From Planctomycetota bacterium (GTDB lineage: Bacteria; Planctomycetota; UBA11346), in contig JAQIBG010000208.1 in assembly GCA_027859175.1 (NCBI GenBank), positions 1-40,404 of the forward strand: a stretch of DNA of 40,404 nt, read 5' to 3'. This document shows positions 9,625 to 19,581 of the stretch, piece after piece. Both the position numbers and the translations under genes were made by a program. How positions within the stretch are numbered: position 1 is the first letter of the stretch; the number at the start of each line of letters is the position of its first letter. Below the pieces are notes generated by a model. The model did no database searches. It saw only the letters and a list, made by a program, of their open reading frames with translations, and was not told the origin of the DNA.

Positions 9625-9987
9625 ATGCCGAGCACCAAAGGCAAGCGCACGTCGGTTCGATTATCACCGGCAGCAGTGGAAGCCCTGCGCGGGTATGGGA
9701 ACGAGGCGTTTCAAGGGCACTACTCGACGGCACTCGAACAGATCCTCGATGATACGATTGCAACGATTGCAAAGGGTGACGTAACGCCACCAGGCGAGGC
9801 GACGCGCGCAGCACGGCAAAGTCTGGGGATCGTGATCAGTGCCAAGTGTTTGAACGCCGTTCGACTGCGCAGTTTGCGCCTCGGGTTGGCCAGGCACAGC
9901 GACCTTATCGAAGCCGCGGTGGTTCAGTCATTGCGAAAGACTCCATTTTGGCCGTCCAAGACGGCTAAAGGGGTCAACAATTGTTGA
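9625..9987 (+). CDS. Small basic protein with two ribbon-helix-helix-like segments; candidate regulator
   Basis: KRTSVRLSPAAVEALRGYGNEAFQGHYSTALEQILDDTI and SLGIVISAKCLNAVRLRSLRLGLARHSDLIEAAVVQSL each look like a beta strand plus two helices. Confidence 0.45.
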   Translation: MPSTKGKRTSVRLSPAAVEALRGYGNEAFQGHYSTALEQILDDTIATIAKGDVTPPGEATRAARQSLGIVISAKCLNAVRLRSLRLGLARHSDLIEAAVVQSLRKTPFWPSKTAKGVNNC

Positions 9988-9988
9988 C
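9973..9988. promoter_or_regulatory. Perfect 16-bp palindrome GTCAACAATTGTTGAC, candidate operator
   Basis: Exact self-complementarity; overlaps the stop codon of the RHH-like gene and lies ~45 bp before the next gene. Confidence 0.5.
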
Positions 9989-10022
9989 TCTTCTAAACCC
10001 GTCATACGCTTCGCGAAAGGTG

Positions 10023-10036
10023 CAACAAAAGTGTTG
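10023..10036. promoter_or_regulatory. Inverted repeat CAACA-AAAG-TGTTG overlapping the start of the TraH-like gene
   Basis: Exact 5-bp arms, 4-bp spacer; same CAACA/TGTTG half-site as 9973-9988. Confidence 0.4.
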
Positions 10037-12046
10037 AACATGCGAACTCTCCCGGCGTTGTGCGTAGCACTCCTTTTTGGCCTTTCTGCCTCGCTCTTTG
10101 GGGCAACGGTGGAAGACCAAACAAGTGGTGAGGCGGTCACGCCATTAGCAGACGCATCGCGGATTGGCATCCCCGAGCCTGAAGTCTTTCAGAGCGCTGA
10201 TCCAGATGAGATGGCGGACCTACTTAACCAAGTTCAAGCAGCCATGGAGCTCAAGTTTACGCCCGCGCAAATGGAGCAGATCCACGCCAAGGTTCAGACA
10301 GCGAACATGGCGGAGTTCCTGGAATACGCACGCGGTCAAGAGGCATTCGGTGGGACCAACGAGAGCGACGCTGCCTCACAGGTTTGGAGCGGTGGCGGAT
10401 GGGGCCTGCATGCCAGCGTGCGGCGCAATGCGAATTTCTCTCCCATGCGGCATTTCCCTTCTCAGCAAAGCTTGGCGATCATTGAGGCAACTGGGAATCA
10501 ACTCTCCGGGTATAATGAGAAGCTGCAAAAGGTCAGTGATCGGCTGGAACGCTCAAAGTTCGCATGTGGTAACTTTGATTGGGTCGCCCAGCTCGGCGCT
10601 AAATTTAACAAGGAGGCGCTGGAGAAATATGTAGACTCACTGAGTGAGTCGGCGCTCGCTGCGGCGCCTATGGCCTTTTTAGCTAATTGGAGTCCAACGC
10701 TGTACGAGATTGTGAAATGGCTGCGTGCCTTTGCTGGGGCTGACCTCAATGCTGAAAAGGTAACCTGCGAAAACATGGAGCAGGCCCTCACGAACGTGGG
10801 GCAACGCATGATCCGTGGACCAGGGTTTCCAAAGTGCATTGAGGCAAACAAGCACCTGTCGCCGCATGAGGCCTACCGCATTTGTGGTGGCGGTCGGGCC
10901 GGCATTTTTGACGGCGTCGAAAATTCGCTGGGTAAAATCATGAGTCTCCAAGGAGGCGTTGAGAAGATTAACGTCACCAGTGTCCTCGGCGACATGATGC
11001 GGACGCCCCGCGACACGACGGTCGACTTGAGTTCCGAGACCAACGCCGTGGCGAAAGCCGAGGACGATCTGATTGAAAAACAGGCAGATCTAGATGCTGC
11101 TCCCAATCCAGGGCCTGCCCCAAACGTTGCGGAGGATAGCGACGTAGCCAAGAATTACAGGCTTGCGCTCATGGCCCATGAGGAGGCCAAGAAAGCCTTA
11201 GCAAAGGCCAACGACACCCTCGGGGAAAAACGGCACGACCTCAATGTTGCGAGCAGAACAGATGTTGGCTTCTGGAATCAACTGGGGAATGCCGTTGCTG
11301 ACAATCTGCCAAACATTATTGGCAATATCGATATATCCGCCAAGGCCGGCGTCCACATTGGTCGACAAAACATCTTAGACATGATGTTGCGATATCGCCG
11401 TTTTGGCTACGCGCACGCGCGCGAGTTTTGGGCAGCGCTTGTTGCGCATGGTGGCGAGATCACCGCTACGAACCCTGATCCGACACGCATTTCCGAAGGC
11501 TATACAGCGATCGGCGGTTTTTGTTGGGAGACCATGCAAACGCCGTGGAACACGGCTGGAGCGAGGGGTGGATCTAGGGTGTGGACGCCGAAGGCGACGC
11601 TCGACTACAGTTTCTCGTATGAAACGCTTGATAAGATGGCGTTTCTTGCATTCGCCGAAGAAAACTTGGGAACGGATGATGCACAACGTATTCAGTTTTA
11701 TGAGCGCTATCGCGTTGTCGAGTTGACGAACTGGATAGCGCAACTGGAGGTGTTCTGGTTCCTCGTGGAGCGAACGGAAGAAGTCAAACACGAAGTGCTG
11801 ACGGCGATCCTGAACAACGGGAGCCTCAATCAAGATGGTGTGAACGGGGTGTTTTACACCACGGCCAATAATGCATTTGATGACGTCATCTACGCCTGCG
11901 AGATCAAGCGCGAAGAGGCAGTGATCGAAACGGCGATACGCGTTGCGATTGTTAATAAGTTTGTGTTAACGGTGATGCCGCCAAACCAAGCAGACCAACG
12001 GCCAGCAGACACGGTCATGCCGGCCTTTTCAGACTTTGGACGATAA
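10031..12046 (+). CDS. traH: TraH-like conjugal transfer protein
   Basis: Signal peptide (MRTLPALCVALLFGLSASLFG); 671 aa; lies between TraF-like and TraG_N-like genes; partial resemblance to TraH/PFL_4711-type proteins (YARGQEAFGG, WSGGGWGLHASVRRNANFSP). Confidence 0.5.
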   Translation: MLNMRTLPALCVALLFGLSASLFGATVEDQTSGEAVTPLADASRIGIPEPEVFQSADPDEMADLLNQVQAAMELKFTPAQMEQIHAKVQTANMAEFLEYARGQEAFGGTNESDAASQVWSGGGWGLHASVRRNANFSPMRHFPSQQSLAIIEATGNQLSGYNEKLQKVSDRLERSKFACGNFDWVAQLGAKFNKEALEKYVDSLSESALAAAPMAFLANWSPTLYEIVKWLRAFAGADLNAEKVTCENMEQALTNVGQRMIRGPGFPKCIEANKHLSPHEAYRICGGGRAGIFDGVENSLGKIMSLQGGVEKINVTSVLGDMMRTPRDTTVDLSSETNAVAKAEDDLIEKQADLDAAPNPGPAPNVAEDSDVAKNYRLALMAHEEAKKALAKANDTLGEKRHDLNVASRTDVGFWNQLGNAVADNLPNIIGNIDISAKAGVHIGRQNILDMMLRYRRFGYAHAREFWAALVAHGGEITATNPDPTRISEGYTAIGGFCWETMQTPWNTAGARGGSRVWTPKATLDYSFSYETLDKMAFLAFAEENLGTDDAQRIQFYERYRVVELTNWIAQLEVFWFLVERTEEVKHEVLTAILNNGSLNQDGVNGVFYTTANNAFDDVIYACEIKREEAVIETAIRVAIVNKFVLTVMPPNQADQRPADTVMPAFSDFGR

Positions 12047-12055
12047 GGAGAGAGC

Positions 12056-13225
12056 ATGCGAACAACATCGTTTGTCGTAGTCGGTGTACTGTCAGCGATA
12101 GCATTTTTAGCCGGATGTGGACCTCGCACCCATTCTGTGCCCGCGTATGACTGGCAGAAAATCGCTAAAGGCTACGCCTGGCTAGAGGCAGCGCCAGCCT
12201 ATGACGATGCTGACGACGTCTGGGTGTCGCGATACAATGGAAACGTAGAGGGCTCAAAGGGACCCAAAACGTATACGGACGGCCCGCAGAGACCGTCCGA
12301 TCGCATCCAATGGGTGCGAATTTGGGTGGCGACGGAATTTCCCGGTTTGCATTCAATGGATGAGATTGCGAAGCGGGCACAGGAGCCAAAGGACACCTAT
12401 CCCTGGTACTTTGATCTCACAGGCCAAGCGTTAACTCGAGATAATGCGATTCGCCCGGATATGATACGTGAATACGTTTTGAACAATGAGATGCCGCCAG
12501 CCTCTGTTCGGCGGACGTTTAAGTTCCTCAAATTTGAGGAAGTCGACACCTTTGACGAGGCCGTCGTAGAAAAGGCTAGTCAGAAGTATGTGAAGGACGG
12601 GTTGGCCTATCAAGAGGATGAGGCTGTCGCGCTGCTCGAGAGGGACGCGGATGTGCGGGCCAACGGTGGGTATATCCCGGTCATCCGTCTGTGCATTGGA
12701 CTAGATCGAGAAAATCCCATGACCGCCACGATCCTGGCCGATCAGGCCAAGGTGGACCGCCTTGCTGAGCTTGTGTTTGATTTTTATCAGCGGTACCCAC
12801 TGGACCTCCCGGGCGGCTTTAACGACCAGGATCCACCTTTTGGGCATAGGCATATGGCTATGCTTGAACCGGGCCGCACGGCACAGCGGTTTTTCCCAAG
12901 CAATGAGTATCGTGAGTCAGCGCCGCGATTCATGTCGCCGGTTGTCTTAAACACGAGCGTGAACCTTTTTGCCTATGTCCTCCCGCGATTGAACACCTGG
13001 GCCGAAGAGATGGGTGCGGGTAAGCAAATCTTCACGACTTGGGAACGGAACACATACGGCACGCCCCGCGACTTCCAGCCGCTCATTGGGGACCTGGCCT
13101 TTGGCATTTATGCGGTGCCACGCCGCGATCTCGCGAGTTTTGGCAAGACGATGGCTGCTAAGGGTCCTCGGGATCCCTATCGCTACTTTGGCCCCGACGA
13201 TGTTGCGGATGGCGTGAAGCGCTAA
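12056..13225 (+). CDS. Lipoprotein of unknown function in the transfer cluster
   Basis: Lipobox LAGC near the N-terminus; AAGGAG Shine-Dalgarno. Confidence 0.7.
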   Translation: MRTTSFVVVGVLSAIAFLAGCGPRTHSVPAYDWQKIAKGYAWLEAAPAYDDADDVWVSRYNGNVEGSKGPKTYTDGPQRPSDRIQWVRIWVATEFPGLHSMDEIAKRAQEPKDTYPWYFDLTGQALTRDNAIRPDMIREYVLNNEMPPASVRRTFKFLKFEEVDTFDEAVVEKASQKYVKDGLAYQEDEAVALLERDADVRANGGYIPVIRLCIGLDRENPMTATILADQAKVDRLAELVFDFYQRYPLDLPGGFNDQDPPFGHRHMAMLEPGRTAQRFFPSNEYRESAPRFMSPVVLNTSVNLFAYVLPRLNTWAEEMGAGKQIFTTWERNTYGTPRDFQPLIGDLAFGIYAVPRRDLASFGKTMAAKGPRDPYRYFGPDDVADGVKR

Positions 13226-13227
13226 CT

Positions 13228-16200
13228 ATGGTCCGGTCGCCAGCCTTCTTACGCGTTTTGACCCTCGCACTGCTTGGCATGCCAAGTTTGTGCGCGGCGG
13301 CGAAGACGTTTGATTTAGGGGCTGAGGCCACCGTCGGGTTGACGTGGCTCGCGGGTTGGATCATCGGCTTTGGCGTCTTAATCGTCTTTGGACTAATGAT
13401 CCTGTGGGCCGTCCGCGCGGCAATGCGCGAGGATTACACGCCGAGCTACATTCTTTTTGGGGCCATCTTGTTGGTTTTCATGGCGTGGTCGATAGCCAGC
13501 GGCGCGGGCAGCGGCATCACACTTGGCAAAGATGGAGCCAACCAGGGACAGTTAGTTACCGATTACCCGTGGCAAGTGTTCGGTGGGGACCCAGCGAGCC
13601 CATCCTATAAACCCAGCGCCGCGCCGGCCCATATGGTGCAAGTCGGTTGGGCGATCATGGGGGCCACGTTCAGTTACAACATTCTGAACTACGGCTTCGT
13701 GTCAGGGATTATCCCAATCGTGGTCTTTATCGGGGCGCTGATGGCTGTGCGCGCCGCGCAGCGGTCCCATTCAGTCGCGCCGATCATCATGCATCTCATC
13801 GTCATGTTTGTGGGCGGGTATTTCCTGCTCTGGCCATCGGTCTCGATCGTGCCGCCTATTAATCAGAATGCGGTGCTACAAGAGATTCGAGAAAGCCCAG
13901 GAGATGACCCAATCGCAGTCGTGACACCCATGCAGGTTATGGCACTGCAGGGCGGGATCGGAATTGGTGAGGGCGTGACGCGAGCGTTCACGATGCAAAA
14001 TAACGATGTGGACAGCGTGCTCCTGGCGGCAGCGCTATCGGCGAAACTGGACGATGACGTGTACAACACGTACATGACCTACGCCTCAACGTGCATGACG
14101 GCGATGTTGTCAGTGAATAAGAATCGCAAAGTGACGACTGCCGCGACAAGTGGCTTCGGGCGTTTCAATGACGAGAAATTTGGGGCCTCCAACCTACCCG
14201 TTGCGGAAGGAACGCTCGGGAAGTACCTCTCGGCGCCGAATTATGCGCAGCACGCGCTGAGCCCATATGCAGATAGCATGTTTAGGGACATCTATGTACC
14301 CTATTGGGTTGTAACCAAAAACTATGACCAGGTCTTTAAACACCCAGCAGACATCGACAGGGCGATCCAATTAAATGGCCTAATTAAGCAGGCCTCATGG
14401 CATCCCAACCCACTCATTGGATCGGGGGATGTTGGCACTGTTCCAGCGGCAGGAGAGCGGCGCTACAATGTGGAGTGGCCTGCCTACTACTCTGGTATGT
14501 CGAATGAGGGCTGGGCGCTCTGGGACTATTACGGGAGCGCGAACATCGGCTCTCCACGGTGGCTGCCCTTCTGTGCGGTTGACGGTATCGGGGTTGCCGC
14601 GTCCATGCGCGACAGTCTTTTTGATTCTACGCAGGCGAGCGAAATGATGACTGACGTCTATTTTGGCGCCAGCGGGATGGACCGCGTGAACCCATTTAGT
14701 TGGGACGATATCGTACGGATGCGCATCGCCGACCGTTATGTGAACGGCGACAGTGTCGAATGGTGCACGTCGAGCGTGTCCCCGGATAAGAACGAATCGC
14801 ACCTATGGGGCTGTCTCCTTGCAGGCCATTATACGGTTGGGGGCACGCCCCAGGCCGACGCGATGGTGGAGGCGCAAGAACGCTTTGACGCAATGTGGCG
14901 CCCCGTGCTTGAGGACTCCGCAACGCAGGTGAACGATGACGCGGCCGACGGTGGGCTGTATTCTCCGCAGACACGGTGGCGAACGAGCTTTCCGGCAGGT
15001 ATTCCCGTTAACGGCTTCAACCCACCGACTTGGCGCTGGTATGTAGATCAGTTTATGATCGCACCCGGCGTACAGGAACAAATTGGCCTCGCCAAGCTGA
15101 CCACGAATAAGGGCGAGGAGATTGAAGAGAGCGTCGTTATTAAACTTATGAGAAGCATTGCCCCGATAACGGGGGGCGTTCTTGGTATCTTTGGATGGGT
15201 GGCCACCTTATTCGCGCGCATAGCCGAGATGATTTATCCGCATGCACTTGGGATTATGACGCTGTGGCTCTTGGTGACATATGTGCCGTGTGCCGTATTG
15301 AGTATGCTACCAGGGCGATATGGATTTTTCATCGAATGGGTTAAAGCGGCTGCCGTCCTTGCGATTATGCCGATATTTATCGAGGTAGGCCTTAACTTCC
15401 TGTCGATGGCGGGAAACTCTGGTTTAACGACCATTTTCATACGCCAAGCAGCGGGCCAGACGATGACCGAGGCGGTCCTCAAGATAATGGGTGCCATGTT
15501 TGTCATTTCGAGCTTCACGCTTGCGACGTCGATGGTCGGACTTGGGTTCTCGTCGATCATGAGCGGGCTCGGTGCTATCAACAGCACGGCATTCAAGGTT
15601 GCTGCGGCGACTGGTGTGGTCGCGATGGGCGTTGCCTCGCTTGCGGCCGGTGCAGGCGCGGCTCTGGTTGCGAAGGGGTTGCTGGCGGCAGGCGCAGCCA
15701 AGACCACCGGTGGGCTCGCCAAAACCGCGCTCACGTCGTCAAAGACGGCGAAGGACACCGGGAAAAAAGTCAAAGACGGCACCGAGAAACTGACCAAGTC
15801 AGTGACGCAAGGTGCCAATCAGCGTGCGCCCGTGGATGGTGGGCAACCACGTGGTGGTGGGGATCCGCGCATCGTTAGCGCCACGCAGCAGTTTAATGCT
15901 GAAGAGCAAAGGCTACGGAGTGAGCGCGGTGAGACGTGGAGGAATGCTGGGCGTCAGGTCAGCTCAACCGCTGGCTCGGCGGTTTCCACAGTCGGTTCGA
16001 CCCTCACGTTGGGTGGTGGTGACGCAGATTTGGTCAGCGGAGCCCAGCAAGGCCTAGGGATAGCCGGTGGGCTTGCGCGTGGCACGGGCGACGCACGGCG
16101 TGCGATGCGAACAGGCGGCGCGCTGCGCCGCGCGCGCAAGCTCGGCATGGGTGAACGCGAGGCTTACAATGCCTCCCCCGATGATGCGCTGGCAGCCGAT

Positions 16201-16995
16201 TACGCGAACGTCGCGACAACGTTTGATCGCCAGCGCGAGAATGCGCTGGCTAACGGCGAGGACGCGACTGAGTACGGGCAGCAGGCCGGCGAAAATTACT
16301 GGAATGCGAGCCGCACCGCGAGTGATGATCTGACACGAGCAAACTATGCGATCGCGTCGTCGCGGGCGTATCAGAGCGTCGGAATGACCCGAGAAGCGTC
16401 AAACGGCAGGCGCGCAGCGGCGCGGGATCTTGAGGGCGCGCGCGTCCAGGCGCGCGATTCCTCCTCGCTCGGTCAACTCGGCTTGGGCGAGATGAATCTG
16501 GCCAGCCTCGATGTCGAGATGGGGATCAGCAAAGGCAACGCGTCGGCGGTCCAGCAGGGCATGTCAAATATTGAACGGTTTGGTGACAAGGCCGATTGGC
16601 ACTTCAGCCGTGCCGCAACAGAGGCTGGTGGCGACGGCAGCCTGGACGGTTGGATTCAGAGTAGCAGTGCAACGATGGGCCAACTGGAAGTTGCGCGTGG
16701 CATCGATAGTGCAGCGAACATGAGTGCGCCGATGATTGGCGGTGGTGAACCGCAAGCCGTTGAGGGGTTCTTTGAGAAGAAGGCCGCCAACCTGCGGAAC
16801 CAGGCGGATAGCGGAAGCGAGCAAGCCTCTATTGTTCTGGGAGCACTACTGGCGCGAGCAGGACGGGTTGAAGAAGCGCGCTCGCAGTTGGCAGGGACGT
16901 CGCTCAATTTGGAAGATGTCGAACTCGATCGCAGTATTCAACAGCTGCGCGACGGTCGTTTCTCAACGGTCGAATCATTGTTGAGGAGACTCTGA
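13228..16995 (+). CDS. traG: TraG_N-domain conjugal transfer protein with long C-terminal helical tail
   Basis: Several N-terminal and central TM segments, TraG-like layout (MVQVGWAIMGATFSYNILNYGFVSGIIPIVVFIGALMAVRAA); 1255 aa; position after TraH-like gene. Confidence 0.7.
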   Translation: MVRSPAFLRVLTLALLGMPSLCAAAKTFDLGAEATVGLTWLAGWIIGFGVLIVFGLMILWAVRAAMREDYTPSYILFGAILLVFMAWSIASGAGSGITLGKDGANQGQLVTDYPWQVFGGDPASPSYKPSAAPAHMVQVGWAIMGATFSYNILNYGFVSGIIPIVVFIGALMAVRAAQRSHSVAPIIMHLIVMFVGGYFLLWPSVSIVPPINQNAVLQEIRESPGDDPIAVVTPMQVMALQGGIGIGEGVTRAFTMQNNDVDSVLLAAALSAKLDDDVYNTYMTYASTCMTAMLSVNKNRKVTTAATSGFGRFNDEKFGASNLPVAEGTLGKYLSAPNYAQHALSPYADSMFRDIYVPYWVVTKNYDQVFKHPADIDRAIQLNGLIKQASWHPNPLIGSGDVGTVPAAGERRYNVEWPAYYSGMSNEGWALWDYYGSANIGSPRWLPFCAVDGIGVAASMRDSLFDSTQASEMMTDVYFGASGMDRVNPFSWDDIVRMRIADRYVNGDSVEWCTSSVSPDKNESHLWGCLLAGHYTVGGTPQADAMVEAQERFDAMWRPVLEDSATQVNDDAADGGLYSPQTRWRTSFPAGIPVNGFNPPTWRWYVDQFMIAPGVQEQIGLAKLTTNKGEEIEESVVIKLMRSIAPITGGVLGIFGWVATLFARIAEMIYPHALGIMTLWLLVTYVPCAVLSMLPGRYGFFIEWVKAAAVLAIMPIFIEVGLNFLSMAGNSGLTTIFIRQAAGQTMTEAVLKIMGAMFVISSFTLATSMVGLGFSSIMSGLGAINSTAFKVAAATGVVAMGVASLAAGAGAALVAKGLLAAGAAKTTGGLAKTALTSSKTAKDTGKKVKDGTEKLTKSVTQGANQRAPVDGGQPRGGGDPRIVSATQQFNAEEQRLRSERGETWRNAGRQVSSTAGSAVSTVGSTLTLGGGDADLVSGAQQGLGIAGGLARGTGDARRAMRTGGALRRARKLGMGEREAYNASPDDALAADYANVATTFDRQRENALANGEDATEYGQQAGENYWNASRTASDDLTRANYAIASSRAYQSVGMTREASNGRRAAARDLEGARVQARDSSSLGQLGLGEMNLASLDVEMGISKGNASAVQQGMSNIERFGDKADWHFSRAATEAGGDGSLDGWIQSSSATMGQLEVARGIDSAANMSAPMIGGGEPQAVEGFFEKKAANLRNQADSGSEQASIVLGALLARAGRVEEARSQLAGTSLNLEDVELDRSIQQLRDGRFSTVESLLRRL

Positions 16996-18011
16996 TGCGG
17001 GCTGCGTTTGTTGCCGTACTTTTGTGTGCCGTGGCCTGGTTGCCAGCTGTTCAGGTCCTGTCGTGGGACGATGGGATCGCGTCGATGCGAGCCCAGGAAC
17101 ACCCGGGCTATGCTATCTTTATTGGGCGTCGCCATGCGCGCCTGATTGAGTTGCTTAAATCAAGCGAGATTCAAACGGGCAATGTGCCGATCGTTCATCT
17201 GAGCGCGGCCTCGGAGGTGCTCAATCCATACACGGAACGGCGCGTCCCAGGCACGACGATGATCAGCTTGCTGACCGGCCCGGTTGGTGACCTGACCGGT
17301 GGCTCGTTAATCTTTTTCGATGCGGAAGGTGCTCTGGTACCAAGCCTAACCCTTATCCAAAACTTTCATCGGAATCGCCCTGCGGTCATCGAGCTCTACT
17401 GCCGCATGCTGGTGTCGCCTTTGCGTGATAAGCTCAGCTTAGCCGAGTTCGCTCGCTTCGAGGGGTTACCCATTGGTCTTGAACTGGTGGCAGAGGTCCA
17501 GGCGGGTGCGCATCGAGACTTCAGTCACATTTTCCGGGAGGTGGATGCGGCCGATGTACTCCCACGCGCCGTACTTGGCGACGGCGGTGTGCATGACCTA
17601 CGTGGGGACCTGGCACTCACCGTGGTGACCCGCGATCCCAATGGCGAGGTCTTCATCGCGCTGATGCGCGAGATTCACGTCAAGCTTGCCGTAAACTCGG
17701 GTGCAACGGTACAGCGTCCGCCGCTTATCGTTGCTGGTCCTGCGCAAGCGACCTACCCGGCACTGGATGCCCTAGGCATCACGTACGAGGCCGCAACGCT
17801 GACCAAAGAACAACTGAGAGCCTTTCCGTCACCGGCAATCGTGATTCCCCAAGCGGGCGAACGGCCGGTGACCTTGGTGAGCGGGTTCGTTCCAGGGCAG
17901 GTTCTTGCAGAATATCTGCTACCCAAGGAAGTGCGCGCACTGTTAAACGATTATCGTGTATTAGCGCCGGATATCCCCGTTGGGGATACCGACATTGAGG
18001 CGGGTCAATGA
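16995..18011 (+). CDS. Exported protein of unknown function
   Basis: N-terminal signal peptide; TGATG overlap with the upstream gene. Confidence 0.6.
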   Translation: MRAAFVAVLLCAVAWLPAVQVLSWDDGIASMRAQEHPGYAIFIGRRHARLIELLKSSEIQTGNVPIVHLSAASEVLNPYTERRVPGTTMISLLTGPVGDLTGGSLIFFDAEGALVPSLTLIQNFHRNRPAVIELYCRMLVSPLRDKLSLAEFARFEGLPIGLELVAEVQAGAHRDFSHIFREVDAADVLPRAVLGDGGVHDLRGDLALTVVTRDPNGEVFIALMREIHVKLAVNSGATVQRPPLIVAGPAQATYPALDALGITYEAATLTKEQLRAFPSPAIVIPQAGERPVTLVSGFVPGQVLAEYLLPKEVRALLNDYRVLAPDIPVGDTDIEAGQ

Positions 18012-19567
18012 GCGACGACGCGGAAGCGACGAACCCAGGGAGCGGGACGGTACGCATCAACCCTGCGGTGTTCCTGCCTGGAGCAGCGCTGGCGTTGGGC
18101 TACGCGATTCTGTGTGTGCTGGTTCTTGGTGACTGGGGCCTGACAGCTGGGCTCATAACGCTGGCGCTTGGCGCGGCGTTCCTCATCGGCAGCAGTTGCA
18201 CGATACCTGCGACCCCAGCCTTGCTGGTGGTCGCCAATGGCTTGGTGGCACTGATCCTGCTGCTGCAGGGGCTGGGTGTGTGCACGGCTGGCTGTGGCGG
18301 ATTCATTGACTATCAAAGCCTCGCAGGGATGCCCACCGCGCTAGTCGGCTGTGGCTTGCATGTGGTTCTTATCGCCATGGGCGTGTTGCTGGCCAAGGGG
18401 CGGTGGGTAACCGGGCAAGTATACCGTGTGGCCCTGGCCCTTGGCCAAGGGGCGAGCGCCTTCTTTGCCGCTATCATGATCAGTCATGGACACTGGTGTC
18501 CGTCCTGTGCGGCATCGCATGTGATTATGGCGGGGCAGGTGCTGCTGTTGTGGCGCCTGACGCCCAACGGGCGCCTACGCCTGGTTCACGCCGGTCTGAT
18601 TGCGTTGATCGCTCTGGCGGTGAACGCGAGCTTCCACCACCGATTTGAGCGTGCTGAGCAGGCACCTGGGGATGCCTTGCTGGGCTATTTAGCGACCGTC
18701 GACCAAGCAGGCATTCTCGTGCCAGCAGGTGAGGACGGGCCTGTCGTTCGGCGTGTGGTCGCCCCGCCAGCAGTTGCGCCACGCGCGGCAAAGGGTGAAC
18801 GCCCAGCAATCGTCGTGGACCTGTCGGATGTCAATACGATACCGGAACGCGCGCTCCCACGTTTGGGCCCACCAGTCCAAGACAGCGCTCCGGCTGAGGA
18901 ACCGGCGACCGCAACCCCGGTTGCGGCGACGCTGCGTGAAAGCGGATTCTACCGCTGGGGGTCGGCATCCGCGCCGATTATCATGCGGACGCACATGTCC
19001 TTGGCGTGCGGCGCCTGCCAGGCGCATTGGCCGCACTTACGGAATCTGGCGCCGCTGGTGCGCAACGGGCAGGTCTCGGTGGAGTTCCTGTTTTCATGGC
19101 CGTTATCGCCGCGCGTTCATTGCGGAGCCCGTCTGGCGACGTATGTGATTTATACCGCAGGTCTCCAAGGTGAGCCAGAGTTGCTGGCGGTTGCTGATTG
19201 GCTGTTTAGCGCCGACGGCGTGCGCTTGATTAGTAAAATCGACAGTGTTCTTGGCGCCGAAAACGGCGGTGCCGAACCAACAACCGAATCCCAGCGCGAG
19301 GCGCTGACAACGCTCTTTGTACGCGCCAATAACATCATCGATGCGAAAACGGCTGTTACGACGTATGCCAATGAGCGCACACGTATTGATCAATACCTAG
19401 CGAAGAGCGTGCGCTGGGTCATTGAAAAAGGCCAAAGCCGAGACACACCACGCACGTTTTACCTGAGGAACGGCGAGGAAACGCCGTACCTCGACTCCAC
19501 AAGCTTCGACCGCGATGTGGTCGAAGCCTACATCCACCGCGGTTCAGAGCCGCACACTAACCCCTAA
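18008..19567 (+). CDS. VKOR-like membrane domain fused to DsbA/thioredoxin-like domain
   Basis: Several TM helices; CTAGCGGFIDYQSLAGMPTALVGCGLHVV and HGHWCPSCAASHV (CPSC at 18497-18508), then TM, then MSLACGACQAHWP (CGAC at 19007-19018) in a DsbA-like context. Confidence 0.65.
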   Translation: MSDDAEATNPGSGTVRINPAVFLPGAALALGYAILCVLVLGDWGLTAGLITLALGAAFLIGSSCTIPATPALLVVANGLVALILLLQGLGVCTAGCGGFIDYQSLAGMPTALVGCGLHVVLIAMGVLLAKGRWVTGQVYRVALALGQGASAFFAAIMISHGHWCPSCAASHVIMAGQVLLLWRLTPNGRLRLVHAGLIALIALAVNASFHHRFERAEQAPGDALLGYLATVDQAGILVPAGEDGPVVRRVVAPPAVAPRAAKGERPAIVVDLSDVNTIPERALPRLGPPVQDSAPAEEPATATPVAATLRESGFYRWGSASAPIIMRTHMSLACGACQAHWPHLRNLAPLVRNGQVSVEFLFSWPLSPRVHCGARLATYVIYTAGLQGEPELLAVADWLFSADGVRLISKIDSVLGAENGGAEPTTESQREALTTLFVRANNIIDAKTAVTTYANERTRIDQYLAKSVRWVIEKGQSRDTPRTFYLRNGEETPYLDSTSFDRDVVEAYIHRGSEPHTNP

Positions 19568-19581
19568 CCGGGAGGTTTATT

